A DNA stretch of 64,000 nucleotides from an uncultured Bacteroides sp. (lineage in GTDB: Bacteria > Bacteroidota > Bacteroidia > Bacteroidales > Bacteroidaceae), in contig URYL01000002.1 of the NCBI GenBank assembly GCA_900552075.1, positions 248,001 to 312,000 on the forward strand, in the 5' to 3' direction. The first letter of the stretch is position 1, and each line of letters opens with the position of its first letter. Positions 26,834-36,814 of this stretch are shown in pieces. Position numbers and translations under genes: made by a program. The notes under the pieces are model-generated. The model made no database searches, had not been told where the DNA came from, and was given only the letters and a program-made list of their open reading frames with translations.

Positions 26834-28207
26834 ATGAATAAATTGATCATGACTGGTGTCTTGGCTTTCTTATTTGCCTTGACAGGAATAGTCCCCACTA
26901 TGGCACAAGATAATGTGATTGATGAGGTAGTGTGGGTGGTCGGCGATGAAGCCATTCTGAAATCGGATGTAGAAAATGAACGCTTGAATGCACAGTATGA
27001 AGGCCGCCGTTTTGACGGTGACCCGTATTGCGTGATACCGGAAGAACTGGCAGTACAGAAATTGTTCCTCCATCAGGCCGAAATAGATAGTATCGAAGTC
27101 AGTGACCAGGAAGTATTACAGAAGGTAGAATCCCAAATTGCCTGGCTGACAGAACAGATTGGTTCGAAAGAAAAAATGGAAGAATACTATAATAAGACTT
27201 CTACACAAATTCGGGAGATGTTGCGTGAGAATATTCGTGACGGACTGACTGTACAGGAAATGCAGAAGAAAATTGTGGGAGATATCAAACTGACTCCGGC
27301 AGAAGTGAGAAACTATTTCAGTCGTCTGCCGCAGGATAGTATTCCGTTTGTACCTACACAGGTGGAAGTACAGATTATTACACGTGAACCTAAGATTAAG
27401 GAAGAAGAAATTGAACGGGTAAAGAAAGAATTGCGTGATTTTACGGAGCGTATCAATAAGGGGGAGACGACCTTTTCTACCTTGGCGCGTATGTATTCTG
27501 AAGACCCGGGTTCTGCCCGTCGTGGAGGTGAATATGGTTTTACAGGGCGTGGAGAGCTGACTCCGGAATTTGCCAATGTGGTGTTTAACCTGACAGACCC
27601 CAAGAAAATTTCGAAAGTATTCCAGACAGAATATGGTTATCACATTGCTCAGCTGATTGAGAAGCGTGGTGACCGTGTGAGTTACCGTCATATCTTGATT
27701 AAGCCGCGTGTGGATGAAAAGGAAATTGAAGCAGAACTGAATAAACTGGATACCTTGGCAAATGACATTCGTAAAGGAAAAGTGACTTTTGATGAGGCTG
27801 CTATATGGGTGTCTCAGGATAAGGATACACGTAACAACCACGGTTTGTTGGCCAACCCTCAGACTTCTACTTCCCGTTTCGAGATGCAGCAGCTGGCTGG
27901 ACTGGTTTCACAGGAGGTGGCCAAGACCGTAGAAGGTATGCAGATTGGAGAGGTTTCTCAGCCGTTTACCATGATCAATGCCAAAGGTAAGGAAGTGTGT
28001 GCTATCGTCAAGTTGAAAAACCGTATTGATGGACACAAAGCTACAATTTCGGAAGACTATCAGCGTCTGAAAGATATTGTAACTGCCAATCGTAGTGAAG
28101 AAAAACTGCAGAAGTGGATTGTAGAAAAACAGAAAAATACATACGTACGAATCAATCCGTCTTGGCGTAAATGTGATTTTAAATATCCGGGATGGATTAA
28201 ACAGTGA
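26834..28207 (+). CDS. surA: periplasmic chaperone/peptidyl-prolyl isomerase SurA
   Basis: The 457-residue protein has a signal peptide (cut near TMAQ) and a SurA-type N-terminal chaperone domain (IDEVVWVVGDEAILKSDVE, about 28-170). Two parvulin domains follow. The first (about 175-275) has VEVQIITREP, EDPGSARRGGEYGFTGRGELTPEF and GYHIAQLIEKRGDRV; the second (about 285-390) starts YRHILIKPRVDE. SurA guides outer-membrane barrels and receives nascent proteins after Sec export. It is co-directional with a parvulin paralogue upstream and an OstA-like gene 15 bases downstream, so the cluster serves envelope assembly. Confidence 0.88.
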   Translation: MNKLIMTGVLAFLFALTGIVPTMAQDNVIDEVVWVVGDEAILKSDVENERLNAQYEGRRFDGDPYCVIPEELAVQKLFLHQAEIDSIEVSDQEVLQKVESQIAWLTEQIGSKEKMEEYYNKTSTQIREMLRENIRDGLTVQEMQKKIVGDIKLTPAEVRNYFSRLPQDSIPFVPTQVEVQIITREPKIKEEEIERVKKELRDFTERINKGETTFSTLARMYSEDPGSARRGGEYGFTGRGELTPEFANVVFNLTDPKKISKVFQTEYGYHIAQLIEKRGDRVSYRHILIKPRVDEKEIEAELNKLDTLANDIRKGKVTFDEAAIWVSQDKDTRNNHGLLANPQTSTSRFEMQQLAGLVSQEVAKTVEGMQIGEVSQPFTMINAKGKEVCAIVKLKNRIDGHKATISEDYQRLKDIVTANRSEEKLQKWIVEKQKNTYVRINPSWRKCDFKYPGWIKQ

Positions 28208-28222
28208 TGAGACTACCTGCAC

Positions 28223-29956
28223 ATGAAACAGGAAACAGATAAAAAATCAGGCCGCGTAAGGATGCATCGTCTTCTTCCGGTCGTGGCATTTTGTTTGACC
28301 ATACTGAGCCTTTCCGCTCAGGGAGGACTTTCTGTTCCTCAGCATCCGGTAAAGCAGGAAAAAACGCAGGCTTCGTCGAAACCCTCACAGAAGAAGGAAG
28401 ACTCTAAACGTCCGGTGGCCAAGAGCAAGGTCTATTTGTTACATTCTGATTTGTTGCGGAAGGATGCCCAGCATCCGGATGCCCAGATTGTGACCGGTAA
28501 TGTGGAGTTTCGTCATGACAGTGTGTATATGTATTGCGACAGTGCATGCTATTATGATAAAATCAGCAGTTTTGAGGCTTTTGGTAATGTGAAGATGGTA
28601 CAGGGGGATACCTTGTTCCTTTATGGTGACCGTTTGTACTACGACGGACTGACTCAGATTGCAGAAATGAGATGTAACGTGCGGATGGAAAACCGTACGA
28701 CTACCCTGCTGACAGATAGTTTGAATTATGACCGGGTATACAATTTAGGTTATTTCTTCGATGGAGGAACGCTGATGGACGAACAGAATGTATTGACCTC
28801 CGAATGGGGAGAATACAGTCCGCAAACCAAGCAGTCCGTTTTCAACTACAATGTGAAGCTGGTCAATCCGCAGTTCACGCTGACCTCGGATACCTTGCGT
28901 TACAATACGGCTTCTAAGATTGCCGACATCGTGGGACCTTCGGATATCTGGAGCGATGCCAATCATATTTATTCAGAAAAAGGAATTTACAATACCGTAA
29001 CCGGTAAGGCTGACTTGTATGATCGGTCTGTGCTGATCAATCAAGGTAAGCAACTGACAGGAGACACGCTTTTCTATGACCGCAATACCGGAGTCGGTGA
29101 AGCATTCAGCCGGATGGTGATGACAGATACAGTCAATCGGAATATGCTGACGGGTGAATATGGTTTCTACAATGAAAAGACAGGGTATGCCTTTGCGACC
29201 GACAGTGCTGTGGCCATTGATTATTCACAGGGCGACAGTTTGTTCTTGCATGCGGATACGTTGTTGATGGAAACCTTCCATATCAATACGGATTCCATGT
29301 ACCGTGAAATGCGGGCCTTCCACAAGGTACGTTTTTACCGTACAGATGTACAGGGAGTGGCCGATTCATTGGTGTTTTCTACGGTAGACAGCTGTCTGAC
29401 CATGTATCGCGATCCTATTATCTGGAATAAGAACCAGCAGCTTTTGGGTGAGGTGATTAAAGTCTATATGAATGACAGTACCATCGACTGGTCGCATATC
29501 ATCGGGCAGGCACTTTCTGTAGAAAGGATAGACTCCGTTTTGTACAATCAGGTGACTGGAAAGGAGATGAAATCTTACTTTGCGGGTGGTGAAATGCGTA
29601 AGACTGAGGTGATAGGCTCTGTGCGAGTGGTATATTATCCGATGGATTCTGATAGTACACTGATTGGAATGAATGTATCGGAAACCAGTAAATTGGAGAT
29701 TTACCTGCAAAACCGGAAGATTGAACGGATGGTGATGAGTCCGAAATCGAACGGGGTACTGTATCCAATGACACAGATTCCGGCCGGAAAAGACCGTCTG
29801 GAAAATTTTGTCTGGTTCGATTATATCCGTCCGAAGGATAAAGCCGATATTTTCAATTGGCGTGGAAAACGGGTGGAAGACCAGTTGAAGAAGAGTGTAC
29901 GCGGACCGGTAGTCTTGCCGAATGCTCGTTTGTTTGAAAATAAGAAGGAGGAATAA
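28223..29956 (+). CDS. OstA/LptA-like LPS transport protein
   Basis: This 577-residue exported protein has a signal peptide (cut near LSAQ after residue 32) and then a long run of OstA-type beta strands (SKVYLLHSDLL..., GNVEFRHDSVYMYCDSACYYD..., GDTLFLYGDRLYYDG). The pattern of alternating strands with D-x-L/D-S-x-x-Y-x turns is that of the LptA/LptD N-terminal beta-jellyroll that carries lipopolysaccharide across the periplasm. It is much longer than E. coli LptA (about 185 residues), as usual in Bacteroidetes, and lacks a clear LptD barrel. It follows surA by 15 bases, and the 3-base gap to the next gene points to one transcript reaching mutL. Confidence 0.8.
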   Translation: MKQETDKKSGRVRMHRLLPVVAFCLTILSLSAQGGLSVPQHPVKQEKTQASSKPSQKKEDSKRPVAKSKVYLLHSDLLRKDAQHPDAQIVTGNVEFRHDSVYMYCDSACYYDKISSFEAFGNVKMVQGDTLFLYGDRLYYDGLTQIAEMRCNVRMENRTTTLLTDSLNYDRVYNLGYFFDGGTLMDEQNVLTSEWGEYSPQTKQSVFNYNVKLVNPQFTLTSDTLRYNTASKIADIVGPSDIWSDANHIYSEKGIYNTVTGKADLYDRSVLINQGKQLTGDTLFYDRNTGVGEAFSRMVMTDTVNRNMLTGEYGFYNEKTGYAFATDSAVAIDYSQGDSLFLHADTLLMETFHINTDSMYREMRAFHKVRFYRTDVQGVADSLVFSTVDSCLTMYRDPIIWNKNQQLLGEVIKVYMNDSTIDWSHIIGQALSVERIDSVLYNQVTGKEMKSYFAGGEMRKTEVIGSVRVVYYPMDSDSTLIGMNVSETSKLEIYLQNRKIERMVMSPKSNGVLYPMTQIPAGKDRLENFVWFDYIRPKDKADIFNWRGKRVEDQLKKSVRGPVVLPNARLFENKKEE

Positions 29957-29959
29957 AAT

Positions 29960-30256
29960 ATGGGAATGTTTACAATGAGAAAACCTCGCGGATATCACCA
30001 TGAATATATTTACGTGGATGAACGCAAGGAAAAGCTGCAGAAGATAGAAGAAACTGCGAAGCGCGAACTCGGAATGCTTCCTCCCAAGGAGTTTAAGCCG
30101 GAAGACATTCGTGGAAAGTTCGTGGAAGGAACGACTTACCTGAAACGCCGTAAGGAAAGCGGGCGTAAACCTCTGAGTTATGGAGTCATGTTTGTGGCCA
30201 TTGTTGTTTTGCTTTATATTTTACATTATCTGATTACAGGAGAATTTACATTATGA
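29960..30256 (+). CDS. small conserved membrane protein, function unknown
   Basis: The 98-residue protein has a basic, soluble N-terminal part (YHHEYIYVDERKEKLQKIE..., with many Lys and Glu) and one C-terminal transmembrane helix (about 73-93, YGVMFVAIVVLLYILHYLI). It starts 3 bases after the OstA-like gene and overlaps mutL by 4 bases (ATGA 30253-30256), with GGAG 8-11 bases before the mutL ATG. The tight coupling argues that it is a real gene. A role alongside envelope biogenesis is only suggested by position. Confidence 0.7.
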   Translation: MGMFTMRKPRGYHHEYIYVDERKEKLQKIEETAKRELGMLPPKEFKPEDIRGKFVEGTTYLKRRKESGRKPLSYGVMFVAIVVLLYILHYLITGEFTL

Positions 30257-32307
30257 CCTCGGGAGATGTAATCCGTTTGTTGCCGGATTCGGTAGCTAAC
30301 CAGATTGCGGCCGGTGAGGTGATACAACGTCCTGCATCTGTCATAAAAGAGCTGGTGGAAAACGCCGTAGATGCCGGTGCAAAGAATATCGAAGTGCTGG
30401 TGACCGATGCTGGAAAGACTTGCATACGGGTAATTGACGACGGGAAGGGCATGTCGGAAACGGATGCCCGAATGGCTTTTGAGCGTCATGCTACCTCTAA
30501 AATCCGGGAAGCGGCCGATTTGTTCGCCCTGCATACCATGGGGTTTCGGGGTGAGGCTTTGGCTTCCATTGCGGCTGTGGCACAGGTGGAACTGAAAACC
30601 TGCTGCAAGGAGGACGGTTTGGGTACTTATATCCAGATTTCTGGTTCTCAGGTGGAGAAGCAGGAGCCTGTGGCATGTCAGCACGGCAGCGATTTCTCGG
30701 TAAAGAACCTGTTTTTTAACGTGCCTGCCCGCCGGAAGTTTCTGAAATCCAATCAGACAGAACTGAGTAATATTGTGGCCGAATTTGAACGGATTGCCTT
30801 GGTTAATCCGGACATTTCTTTTGTATTGAGTCATAATGGTACAGAGATGTTGAATTTACCGGCCATTCCGTTGCGTCAGCGTATTATGGGTGTGTTTGGG
30901 AAGAAACTGAATCAGGAACTTTTATCGCTGGATGTCAATACCACGATGGTGAAGATTTACGGATATATCGGTCGTCCGGAATCTGCCCGTAAGAAAGGGG
31001 CTCGCCAGTTCTTCTTTGTGAATGGACGTTACATGCGGCACCCCTATTTTCATAAGGCGGTGGCCAGTGCCTATGACAACCTGATTCCGGTGGGAGAGCA
31101 GGTTTCTTATTTTATTTATTTTGAGGTGGCTCCTTCGGATATCGATGTCAATATTCATCCCACCAAAACGGAAATCAAGTTTGAAAACGAACAGGCCGTA
31201 TGGCAGATACTTTCTGCGGCGGTGAAGGAAACCTTAGGCCGTTTCAATGCGGTACCTTCCATCGATTTCGATACGGAGGGTATGCCGGATATTCCAGCCT
31301 TTGAAAATTCTCCTTATAGTGTGGCTCCTCCGCCTACCAGCTTTGATCCTTCTTATAATCCGTTTAACACTTCGGCTGTACCTCCTTCTACTTATTCCTC
31401 TGCTTCCAGTGGACGGGTAGAAGCTTCTCCCTCTTTTGAGGGAGGACAGGAATGGAAACCCGTTTCGAGTGAACGGGAAACTACCGTACGTTCGTCGATG
31501 AATCGGCGGGAATCGGTACCCGATTTTGGACGGAGCGGCAACTATACTCCTTCGTTTGGAGGACATAAAAACCGGGTAGAATGGGAGCCTTTGTTTGAAG
31601 GGCTGGAACGGTCGCACGAGGAGCCGTCGGATACGGTGGAAGAAGAACCGAAGCCATTAGAAACGACGAACTGGGAAGAAGCATCGGCCGAACCCATGCT
31701 GTCGATAGCCGAAGAGGAAAACAAAGAAAGAGTGCCGCTGGAGAATTCTATGCGTCATTATCAGTATAAAGCCAGTTTCATACTGACCTCAGTCAAGTCT
31801 GGGTTGATGATTATCAACCAGCAGCGGGCCCATGTGCGGATTCTTTTTGACCGCTATATGGCGCAGATAGAAAACCGGAAGAATGCGTCCCAGCGGATGC
31901 TTTTCCCGGATATGGTACATTTCTCGCCGTCTGAAGTTCCGGTACTTGAGGAATTTATGGACGACTTGAATGCGTTGGGTTTTGAACTCAGTAGTCTGGG
32001 AGGAGGAACGTACGCCATCAACGGGGTTCCGGCAGGTATTGAAGGACTGAATCCCGAGAAGCTTGTGACGGATATGGTACATACAGCCATTGAAAAGGGC
32101 TGCAAGGTGAAGGAGGAAGTGCAGAGTATGCTGGCTCTTTCTTTGGCAAAAGCCGCCGCTATCGTACCGGGGCAGATTTTGACCGACGAAGAAATGAACC
32201 GGCTGGTCGACGACTTGTTTGCCGTGTCTACTCCGAATTATACACCCGATGGAAAGACGGTGCTGGCTGTACTGAAAGAAGAAGATTTGGAAAAGATGTT
32301 TAAGTAG
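30253..32307 (+). CDS. mutL: DNA mismatch repair protein MutL
   Basis: The 684-residue protein links MutS mismatch recognition to strand removal. The GHKL ATPase domain has ENAVDAGA (about residues 36-43), DDGKGM, the GFRGEALASI motif and the FVNGRYMRHP segment. A long Ser/Pro-rich linker (about 345-490) leads to the C-terminal dimerisation domain. That domain shows INQQRAHVRI where endonuclease-active MutLs have DQHAxxERxxYE, and TPDGKT in place of the Cys-Pro-His type motif, so metal-dependent nicking is doubtful. Its ATG overlaps the stop of the preceding small gene. A terminator follows. Confidence 0.92.
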   Translation: MTSGDVIRLLPDSVANQIAAGEVIQRPASVIKELVENAVDAGAKNIEVLVTDAGKTCIRVIDDGKGMSETDARMAFERHATSKIREAADLFALHTMGFRGEALASIAAVAQVELKTCCKEDGLGTYIQISGSQVEKQEPVACQHGSDFSVKNLFFNVPARRKFLKSNQTELSNIVAEFERIALVNPDISFVLSHNGTEMLNLPAIPLRQRIMGVFGKKLNQELLSLDVNTTMVKIYGYIGRPESARKKGARQFFFVNGRYMRHPYFHKAVASAYDNLIPVGEQVSYFIYFEVAPSDIDVNIHPTKTEIKFENEQAVWQILSAAVKETLGRFNAVPSIDFDTEGMPDIPAFENSPYSVAPPPTSFDPSYNPFNTSAVPPSTYSSASSGRVEASPSFEGGQEWKPVSSERETTVRSSMNRRESVPDFGRSGNYTPSFGGHKNRVEWEPLFEGLERSHEEPSDTVEEEPKPLETTNWEEASAEPMLSIAEEENKERVPLENSMRHYQYKASFILTSVKSGLMIINQQRAHVRILFDRYMAQIENRKNASQRMLFPDMVHFSPSEVPVLEEFMDDLNALGFELSSLGGGTYAINGVPAGIEGLNPEKLVTDMVHTAIEKGCKVKEEVQSMLALSLAKAAAIVPGQILTDEEMNRLVDDLFAVSTPNYTPDGKTVLAVLKEEDLEKMFK

Positions 32308-32351
32308 GACGTACGGTCAGGAAAGTAAAAAAGGTCGTTATAAACAAAGAG

Positions 32352-32405
32352 ATCCCTCTATTTTTGCTTGTTACAGAGACAAGGTTAAAAATAGAGGGAT
32401 TTTTT
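32352..32405 (+). terminator. intrinsic terminator of the surA-mutL cluster
   Basis: ATCCCTCTATTTTT (32352-32365) pairs perfectly over 14 bp with AAAAATAGAGGGAT (32387-32400), followed by six T. The rest of the 32308-32547 gap holds only the efflux promoter. Confidence 0.9.
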
Positions 32406-32514
32406 CTTTGCATAAGAGGTACAAAGGATATTTTTGAGGGAAGAATGGAACGAAAAAGGAAAATCTGAACAGTCCCTCCTCTTTTCTGAATAATCGCGTA
32501 AGTACCTGACAGAC

Positions 32515-32522
32515 TATCTTTG
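32515..32522 (+). promoter_or_regulatory. -7 box for the efflux operon
   Basis: TATCTTTG, 25 bases before the start of the TolC-like gene. The -33 region is not clear. Confidence 0.55.
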
Positions 32523-32547
32523 CTTCAGATTAAGAAACGAAAAAAAC

Positions 32548-33885
32548 ATGAAGCAATTAGTAGTCATTTTAACTTCCTTGTTCGCGTGGTTACCTGTTTT
32601 TGCGCAGCGTACACTCACGTTGGAAGAATGCTTGAGAATAGGCATCGAGAACAATCTCTCGCTGGCTGGCAACCGCAACGAGATGCGGAAAGCCAAGCAT
32701 CTGCTCAGCGAGAATCGGGCGAAGTTGTTGCCGCAAGTCAGTGCGGTAGCCGGGTTTAACGATAACTTTAATCCTCCCGTATCAGTTACCGACGGTTCGG
32801 CATACGGCAATCTTTACAACGTGACCAAGACGCTGCAATACAATGCGTCGGCAGGTTTGCAGTTGCAGATGCCGCTTTACAATCAGACGGTATATACTGC
32901 CATTGACATTGCCCGCACGATGAACGAACTGAACCGCCTGTCGTATGAAAAAGCTCGGGAAGACTTGATTCTGCAAATCAGCAAGATGTATTACCTGGGG
33001 CAGAACACGGTGGAACAGTTGGACCTGATTCAGGAAAACCGGGTGCGGTTGCAGGAGTTGCGCGATATAACCCAGGCATTCTTCGACAATGGCATGGCTA
33101 TGGAGGTGGATGTGAAGCGGGTCAATATCAACTTGGAGAACCTGCAGGTGCAGTATGATAATGCGAAGTCGATGCTGGTGCAGCAATTGAACCTGTTGAA
33201 ATACGTGATGGATTATCCGGCGGAAGAGGAGATTGCCTTGACACCGGTGAATCCGGAACAGGTGGAGTCAGTTTCGTTGACCGGACTTCGCAGCGACTTG
33301 TATGAGTTGCAGCTTCTGGAGTCGCAAGAGAAATTGGCCGGGCAGCAGAAAGATTTGATTCGTCAAGGCTATCTTCCTTCGCTGAGCCTGACCGGAAGCT
33401 GGATGTATTCGGCATATACTGACAAGGCCCGTCATTGGTTTCATTCCGGCCCTTCCAACCACTGGTATCCGTCCAGCGGGTTGGGGCTGACTCTCCGTGT
33501 GCCGATTTTCGACGGACTGGACAAGCGGGCGCGCATCCGGAAGGCTCGGATTGACGAGGAGAACGCCCGGCTGAATTACGAGAATATGCGGAAGAACATG
33601 GAGACGCAGTATCTGAATGCCACGAACGACCTGATGAACAACCAGCGTAATTTCCAGAAGCAGAAAGACAATTACCTGCTGGCCGAAGAGGTCTATCAGG
33701 TGACGACTGACCGCTACCGGGAGGGTATCGCTTCCATGACGGAAGTCCTTCAGGACGAAATGCGCATGAGCGAGGCACAGAACAATTACCTCAGCGCACA
33801 CTACAACTATCAGGTGGCCAACCTGACCTTGCTGAAACTGACCGGACAATTGGACCGCTTGTTTCAGACAAATACGACTCATTGA
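32548..33885 (+). CDS. TolC-family outer-membrane efflux protein
   Basis: The 445-residue protein has a signal peptide (MKQLVVILTSLFAWLPVFAQ) and two homologous halves of long amphipathic helices, the first starting LTLEECLRIGIENNLSL. Each half shows the OEP pattern of strand segments flanked by coiled helices (PLYNQTVYTAIDIARTMNEL; VPIFDGLDKRARIRKARI). TolC proteins form a trimeric duct through the outer membrane. It is followed by a periplasmic adaptor and an MFS pump, so the three genes would form a complete tripartite exporter of the EmrAB-TolC type. Substrate is unknown. Confidence 0.88.
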   Translation: MKQLVVILTSLFAWLPVFAQRTLTLEECLRIGIENNLSLAGNRNEMRKAKHLLSENRAKLLPQVSAVAGFNDNFNPPVSVTDGSAYGNLYNVTKTLQYNASAGLQLQMPLYNQTVYTAIDIARTMNELNRLSYEKAREDLILQISKMYYLGQNTVEQLDLIQENRVRLQELRDITQAFFDNGMAMEVDVKRVNINLENLQVQYDNAKSMLVQQLNLLKYVMDYPAEEEIALTPVNPEQVESVSLTGLRSDLYELQLLESQEKLAGQQKDLIRQGYLPSLSLTGSWMYSAYTDKARHWFHSGPSNHWYPSSGLGLTLRVPIFDGLDKRARIRKARIDEENARLNYENMRKNMETQYLNATNDLMNNQRNFQKQKDNYLLAEEVYQVTTDRYREGIASMTEVLQDEMRMSEAQNNYLSAHYNYQVANLTLLKLTGQLDRLFQTNTTH

Positions 33886-33908
33886 TTCACTCTTAAACTA
33901 TTTTGTAT

Positions 33909-34985
33909 ATGAAAACTTCCAATCATACGCTTCAGGAAAAAGCCTTGAAATTGAAAAAACAACGTCGCCGCCAGATACTGGCAAGTCTTTTGGGAATCGT
34001 TCTCCTTTTGTGGGGAGTGGTCGAAGTGGTCTGCATGTTTCTGGACTACAAGCATACGGAAACGAGCAACGACGCACAGGTGGAACAATATATCTCTCCG
34101 GTAAACCTGAGAGCATCGGGATACATCAAGAAAATCTATTTTACCGAGCATCAGCAAGTACATAAAGGAGATACGCTCCTGGTGTTGGACGACCGGGAAT
34201 ACCGGATTCGGGTGATGGAGGCAGAGGCCGCACTGAAAGATGCGATGGCGGGAGCTACCGTGATGGATGCCACCTTGCAGACCACGCAGACTACGGCTTC
34301 GGTCTATGAGGCTTCGATTGCTGAAATCGAGATTCGGCTGGCCAAGCTGGAGAAAGACCGTCAGCGGTACGAGAATCTGGTAAAGCGCAATGCGGCGACT
34401 CCGATTCAGCTGGAACAGATTGAAACGGAATACGAGGCTACCCGCAAGAAACTGGAAGCTACCCGACGTCAGCAGCGAGCAGCCATGTCGGGTATCAAAG
34501 AGGTATCTAACCGGAAGGAGAGTACGGAGGCTGCCATACAGCGGGCAAAAGCAGCTTTGGAGATGGCCCGACTGAACCTGTCGTATACCGTAGTGGTGGC
34601 TCCTTGTGACGGAAAACTGGGGCGCCGGGCTTTGGAAGAAGGACAGTACATCACTGCCGGACAAAGTGTGACCTATATTCTGCCGAATAGTCAGAAGTGG
34701 ATTGTGGCCAATTACAAGGAAACGCAGGTGGAAAACCTGAAGTTGGGGCAGGAAGTACGGATTGCCGTCGATGCCCTCAGTGACCGGGAGTTTACCGGAA
34801 AGATTACGGCCATCTCCGGAGCCACTGGTTCCAAGTATTCGCTGGTACCTACCGACAATTCTGCCGGCAACTTTGTCAAAATTCAGCAGCGTATTCCGGT
34901 ACGCATTGATTTCACGGATTTGTCCGAGGAAGACAATGCCCGTCTGGCTGCCGGTATGATGGTGGTCGTCAAGGCCAAATTGTGA
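33909..34985 (+). CDS. EmrA/HlyD-family membrane fusion protein
   Basis: The 358-residue adaptor has an N-terminal basic stretch (KALKLKKQRRRQ) and one membrane anchor (about 26-45, ILASLLGIVLLLWGVVEVV). A barrel-sandwich/lipoyl half (VEQYISPVNLRASGYIKKIYFTEHQQVHKGDTLLVLDDREYRI) is followed by a long coiled coil and the second half. It bridges the MFS pump and the TolC duct. The start at 33909 is preferred to a TTG two codons upstream. It lies 23 bases after the TolC gene and 37 before the pump. Confidence 0.9.
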   Translation: MKTSNHTLQEKALKLKKQRRRQILASLLGIVLLLWGVVEVVCMFLDYKHTETSNDAQVEQYISPVNLRASGYIKKIYFTEHQQVHKGDTLLVLDDREYRIRVMEAEAALKDAMAGATVMDATLQTTQTTASVYEASIAEIEIRLAKLEKDRQRYENLVKRNAATPIQLEQIETEYEATRKKLEATRRQQRAAMSGIKEVSNRKESTEAAIQRAKAALEMARLNLSYTVVVAPCDGKLGRRALEEGQYITAGQSVTYILPNSQKWIVANYKETQVENLKLGQEVRIAVDALSDREFTGKITAISGATGSKYSLVPTDNSAGNFVKIQQRIPVRIDFTDLSEEDNARLAAGMMVVVKAKL

Positions 34986-35022
34986 GTGTCACGTTTTCAA
35001 GGATTTCTTTAAAAGTAGAATT

Positions 35023-36675
35023 ATGCCTTCCTGTCCTAAAAATTATCCGTTTTATAACTGGGTGCCCAAACCGCTGGGCATCCTGATTCTGGTCCTGCTT
35101 TTTGTGCCGATTCTGACGGCTAGCGGGGTTTATACTGCCAACAGTGGGGAAATGCTCAGTGGACTGGGCATCCAGTCGGAACATATTCAGTTTGTCGGTT
35201 TTCTCACTTCTGTGGGAATGGCAGCCTTTTCGCCCTTCTTCTACGGGCTGGTGTGCCTCCGTCGGGAAAAGATGATGTGCATCGTAGGTTTTTCTTTGCT
35301 TTACCTGCTGAGTTACGTCTGTGCCAAGACCGACAGTATTTATGTGCTGGCTGTCTGTAGTGTGGTGATGGGATTTCTGCGGATGGTGCTGATGATGGTC
35401 AACCTGTTTACGCTGATCAAGTATGCGTTCGGGATGGAGGCCACCCGCAACATTACGCCGGGAAATGATCCTGTGGATGCAGAAGGATGGGACAGGCTGG
35501 ACGGTGAGAAAAGCGTCAGCATGCCGACCATCTACCTGTTTTTTATGATTCTCGGACAGTTAGGCACTTCGCTGACCGCCTGGCTGGCATACGAATATGA
35601 ATGGCAGTACGTCTATTATTTCATGATGGGGGCTTTGTTGCTTTCCATATTGGTGGTATTTGTCACCATGCCTTATCATACCTATGTGTCGCGCCGTTTT
35701 CCCATCACTTTCCGGAAATTCGGGAGTGTGGTGATATTTTGTCTGATGTGTGCTTCGGTGATTTACGTGCTGGTGTATGGCAAGGTGCTCGACTGGTATG
35801 ATGACCCTTCTATCTGTTGGGCTACGGGGAGTGCCGTGTGCTTTACGGTTCTCTTTGTGTATATGGAAAAGAAACAGTATTCTCCGTATTTCTTGATGGA
35901 CATCTTCAAGCTGCGTTCCATCCGGATGGGTATCCTACTGTTCCTGTTGCTGATGATTTTCAATTCCAGCGCTTTGTTTGTGAACGTGTTTACCGGAGTC
36001 GGGATGAAAATCGACAACTGGCAGAATGCGGCATTGAACAACTGGAGCATGGCGGGATATTTCATCGGCTGTGTCATTGCCGTCATGCTGGGGCGTAAGG
36101 GAGTACATTTGAAATACTTGTTCTCGTTGGGTTTCGTATTGATTGGACTTTCGGCCCTGTTCATGTACTTTGAGGTACAGACTGCCGGCTTGTATGAGCG
36201 GATGAAGTATCCGGTCATTATCCGGGCTACGGGGATGATGCTGCTGTATTCGCTGACGGCGGTGTATGCTAACCAGCGGATGCCCTATAAGTATCTCTCT
36301 ACCTGGATTTGCATTATGCTTACCGTACGGATGGTGCTGGGCCCCGGCATCGGTACGGCTTTGTATACGAACGTGATGCAACACCGTCAGCAGCATTATG
36401 TCACCTGTTTCGCACAGAATCGCGACCGACTGAATCCGGAAGTGTCGGCTTCCTATGCGCAGACGGTACAAGGCATGCAGTATCAGGGTAAGAGCGGACA
36501 GGAGGCCGAACAGATGGCGGCGATGTCGGCCAAGGGAACGGTGCAGGTACAGGCCACTCTGTCGGCAGTCAAGGAGATGTCCGGCTGGACTTTTTACGGT
36601 TGTTTGGGCTGTGCAGTCTTTCTTCTGCTGATTCCTTGGAAGAAAAGGAAGTTGGACTGTATTTCTGTTTCTTGA
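35023..36675 (+). CDS. EmrB-like MFS drug transporter
   Basis: The 550-residue inner-membrane protein has many hydrophobic segments, in keeping with a 14-helix DHA2 transporter, starting with KPLGILILVLLFVPILTASGVY. It would use the proton gradient to push substrate through the adaptor and TolC duct. Few of the standard DHA2 motif sequences are obvious, so the subfamily call rests on the EmrA neighbour, length and hydropathy. A terminator follows, so the AraC gene downstream is transcribed separately. Confidence 0.8.
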   Translation: MPSCPKNYPFYNWVPKPLGILILVLLFVPILTASGVYTANSGEMLSGLGIQSEHIQFVGFLTSVGMAAFSPFFYGLVCLRREKMMCIVGFSLLYLLSYVCAKTDSIYVLAVCSVVMGFLRMVLMMVNLFTLIKYAFGMEATRNITPGNDPVDAEGWDRLDGEKSVSMPTIYLFFMILGQLGTSLTAWLAYEYEWQYVYYFMMGALLLSILVVFVTMPYHTYVSRRFPITFRKFGSVVIFCLMCASVIYVLVYGKVLDWYDDPSICWATGSAVCFTVLFVYMEKKQYSPYFLMDIFKLRSIRMGILLFLLLMIFNSSALFVNVFTGVGMKIDNWQNAALNNWSMAGYFIGCVIAVMLGRKGVHLKYLFSLGFVLIGLSALFMYFEVQTAGLYERMKYPVIIRATGMMLLYSLTAVYANQRMPYKYLSTWICIMLTVRMVLGPGIGTALYTNVMQHRQQHYVTCFAQNRDRLNPEVSASYAQTVQGMQYQGKSGQEAEQMAAMSAKGTVQVQATLSAVKEMSGWTFYGCLGCAVFLLLIPWKKRKLDCISVS

Positions 36676-36685
36676 AGATAGTCAT

Positions 36686-36766
36686 GCGTCACGGGGAGGC
36701 TTTTCGTTTCTTAATCTATATTTTCGGTGGGGAATAGCTGCGAAGCTTCTGCCGTGACGCTTTTTT
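36686..36766 (+). terminator. terminator of the efflux operon
   Basis: GCGTCACGG (36686-36694) and CCGTGACGC (36752-36760) form a perfect 9-bp stem with a long loop, followed by six T. A TATCTTCG box just after it (36770-36777) may drive the AraC gene. Confidence 0.75.
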
Positions 36767-36814
36767 GTGTATCTTCGTATCATTAAACGAAAGTAAGAAC
36801 TTAAATCTGGGGTT

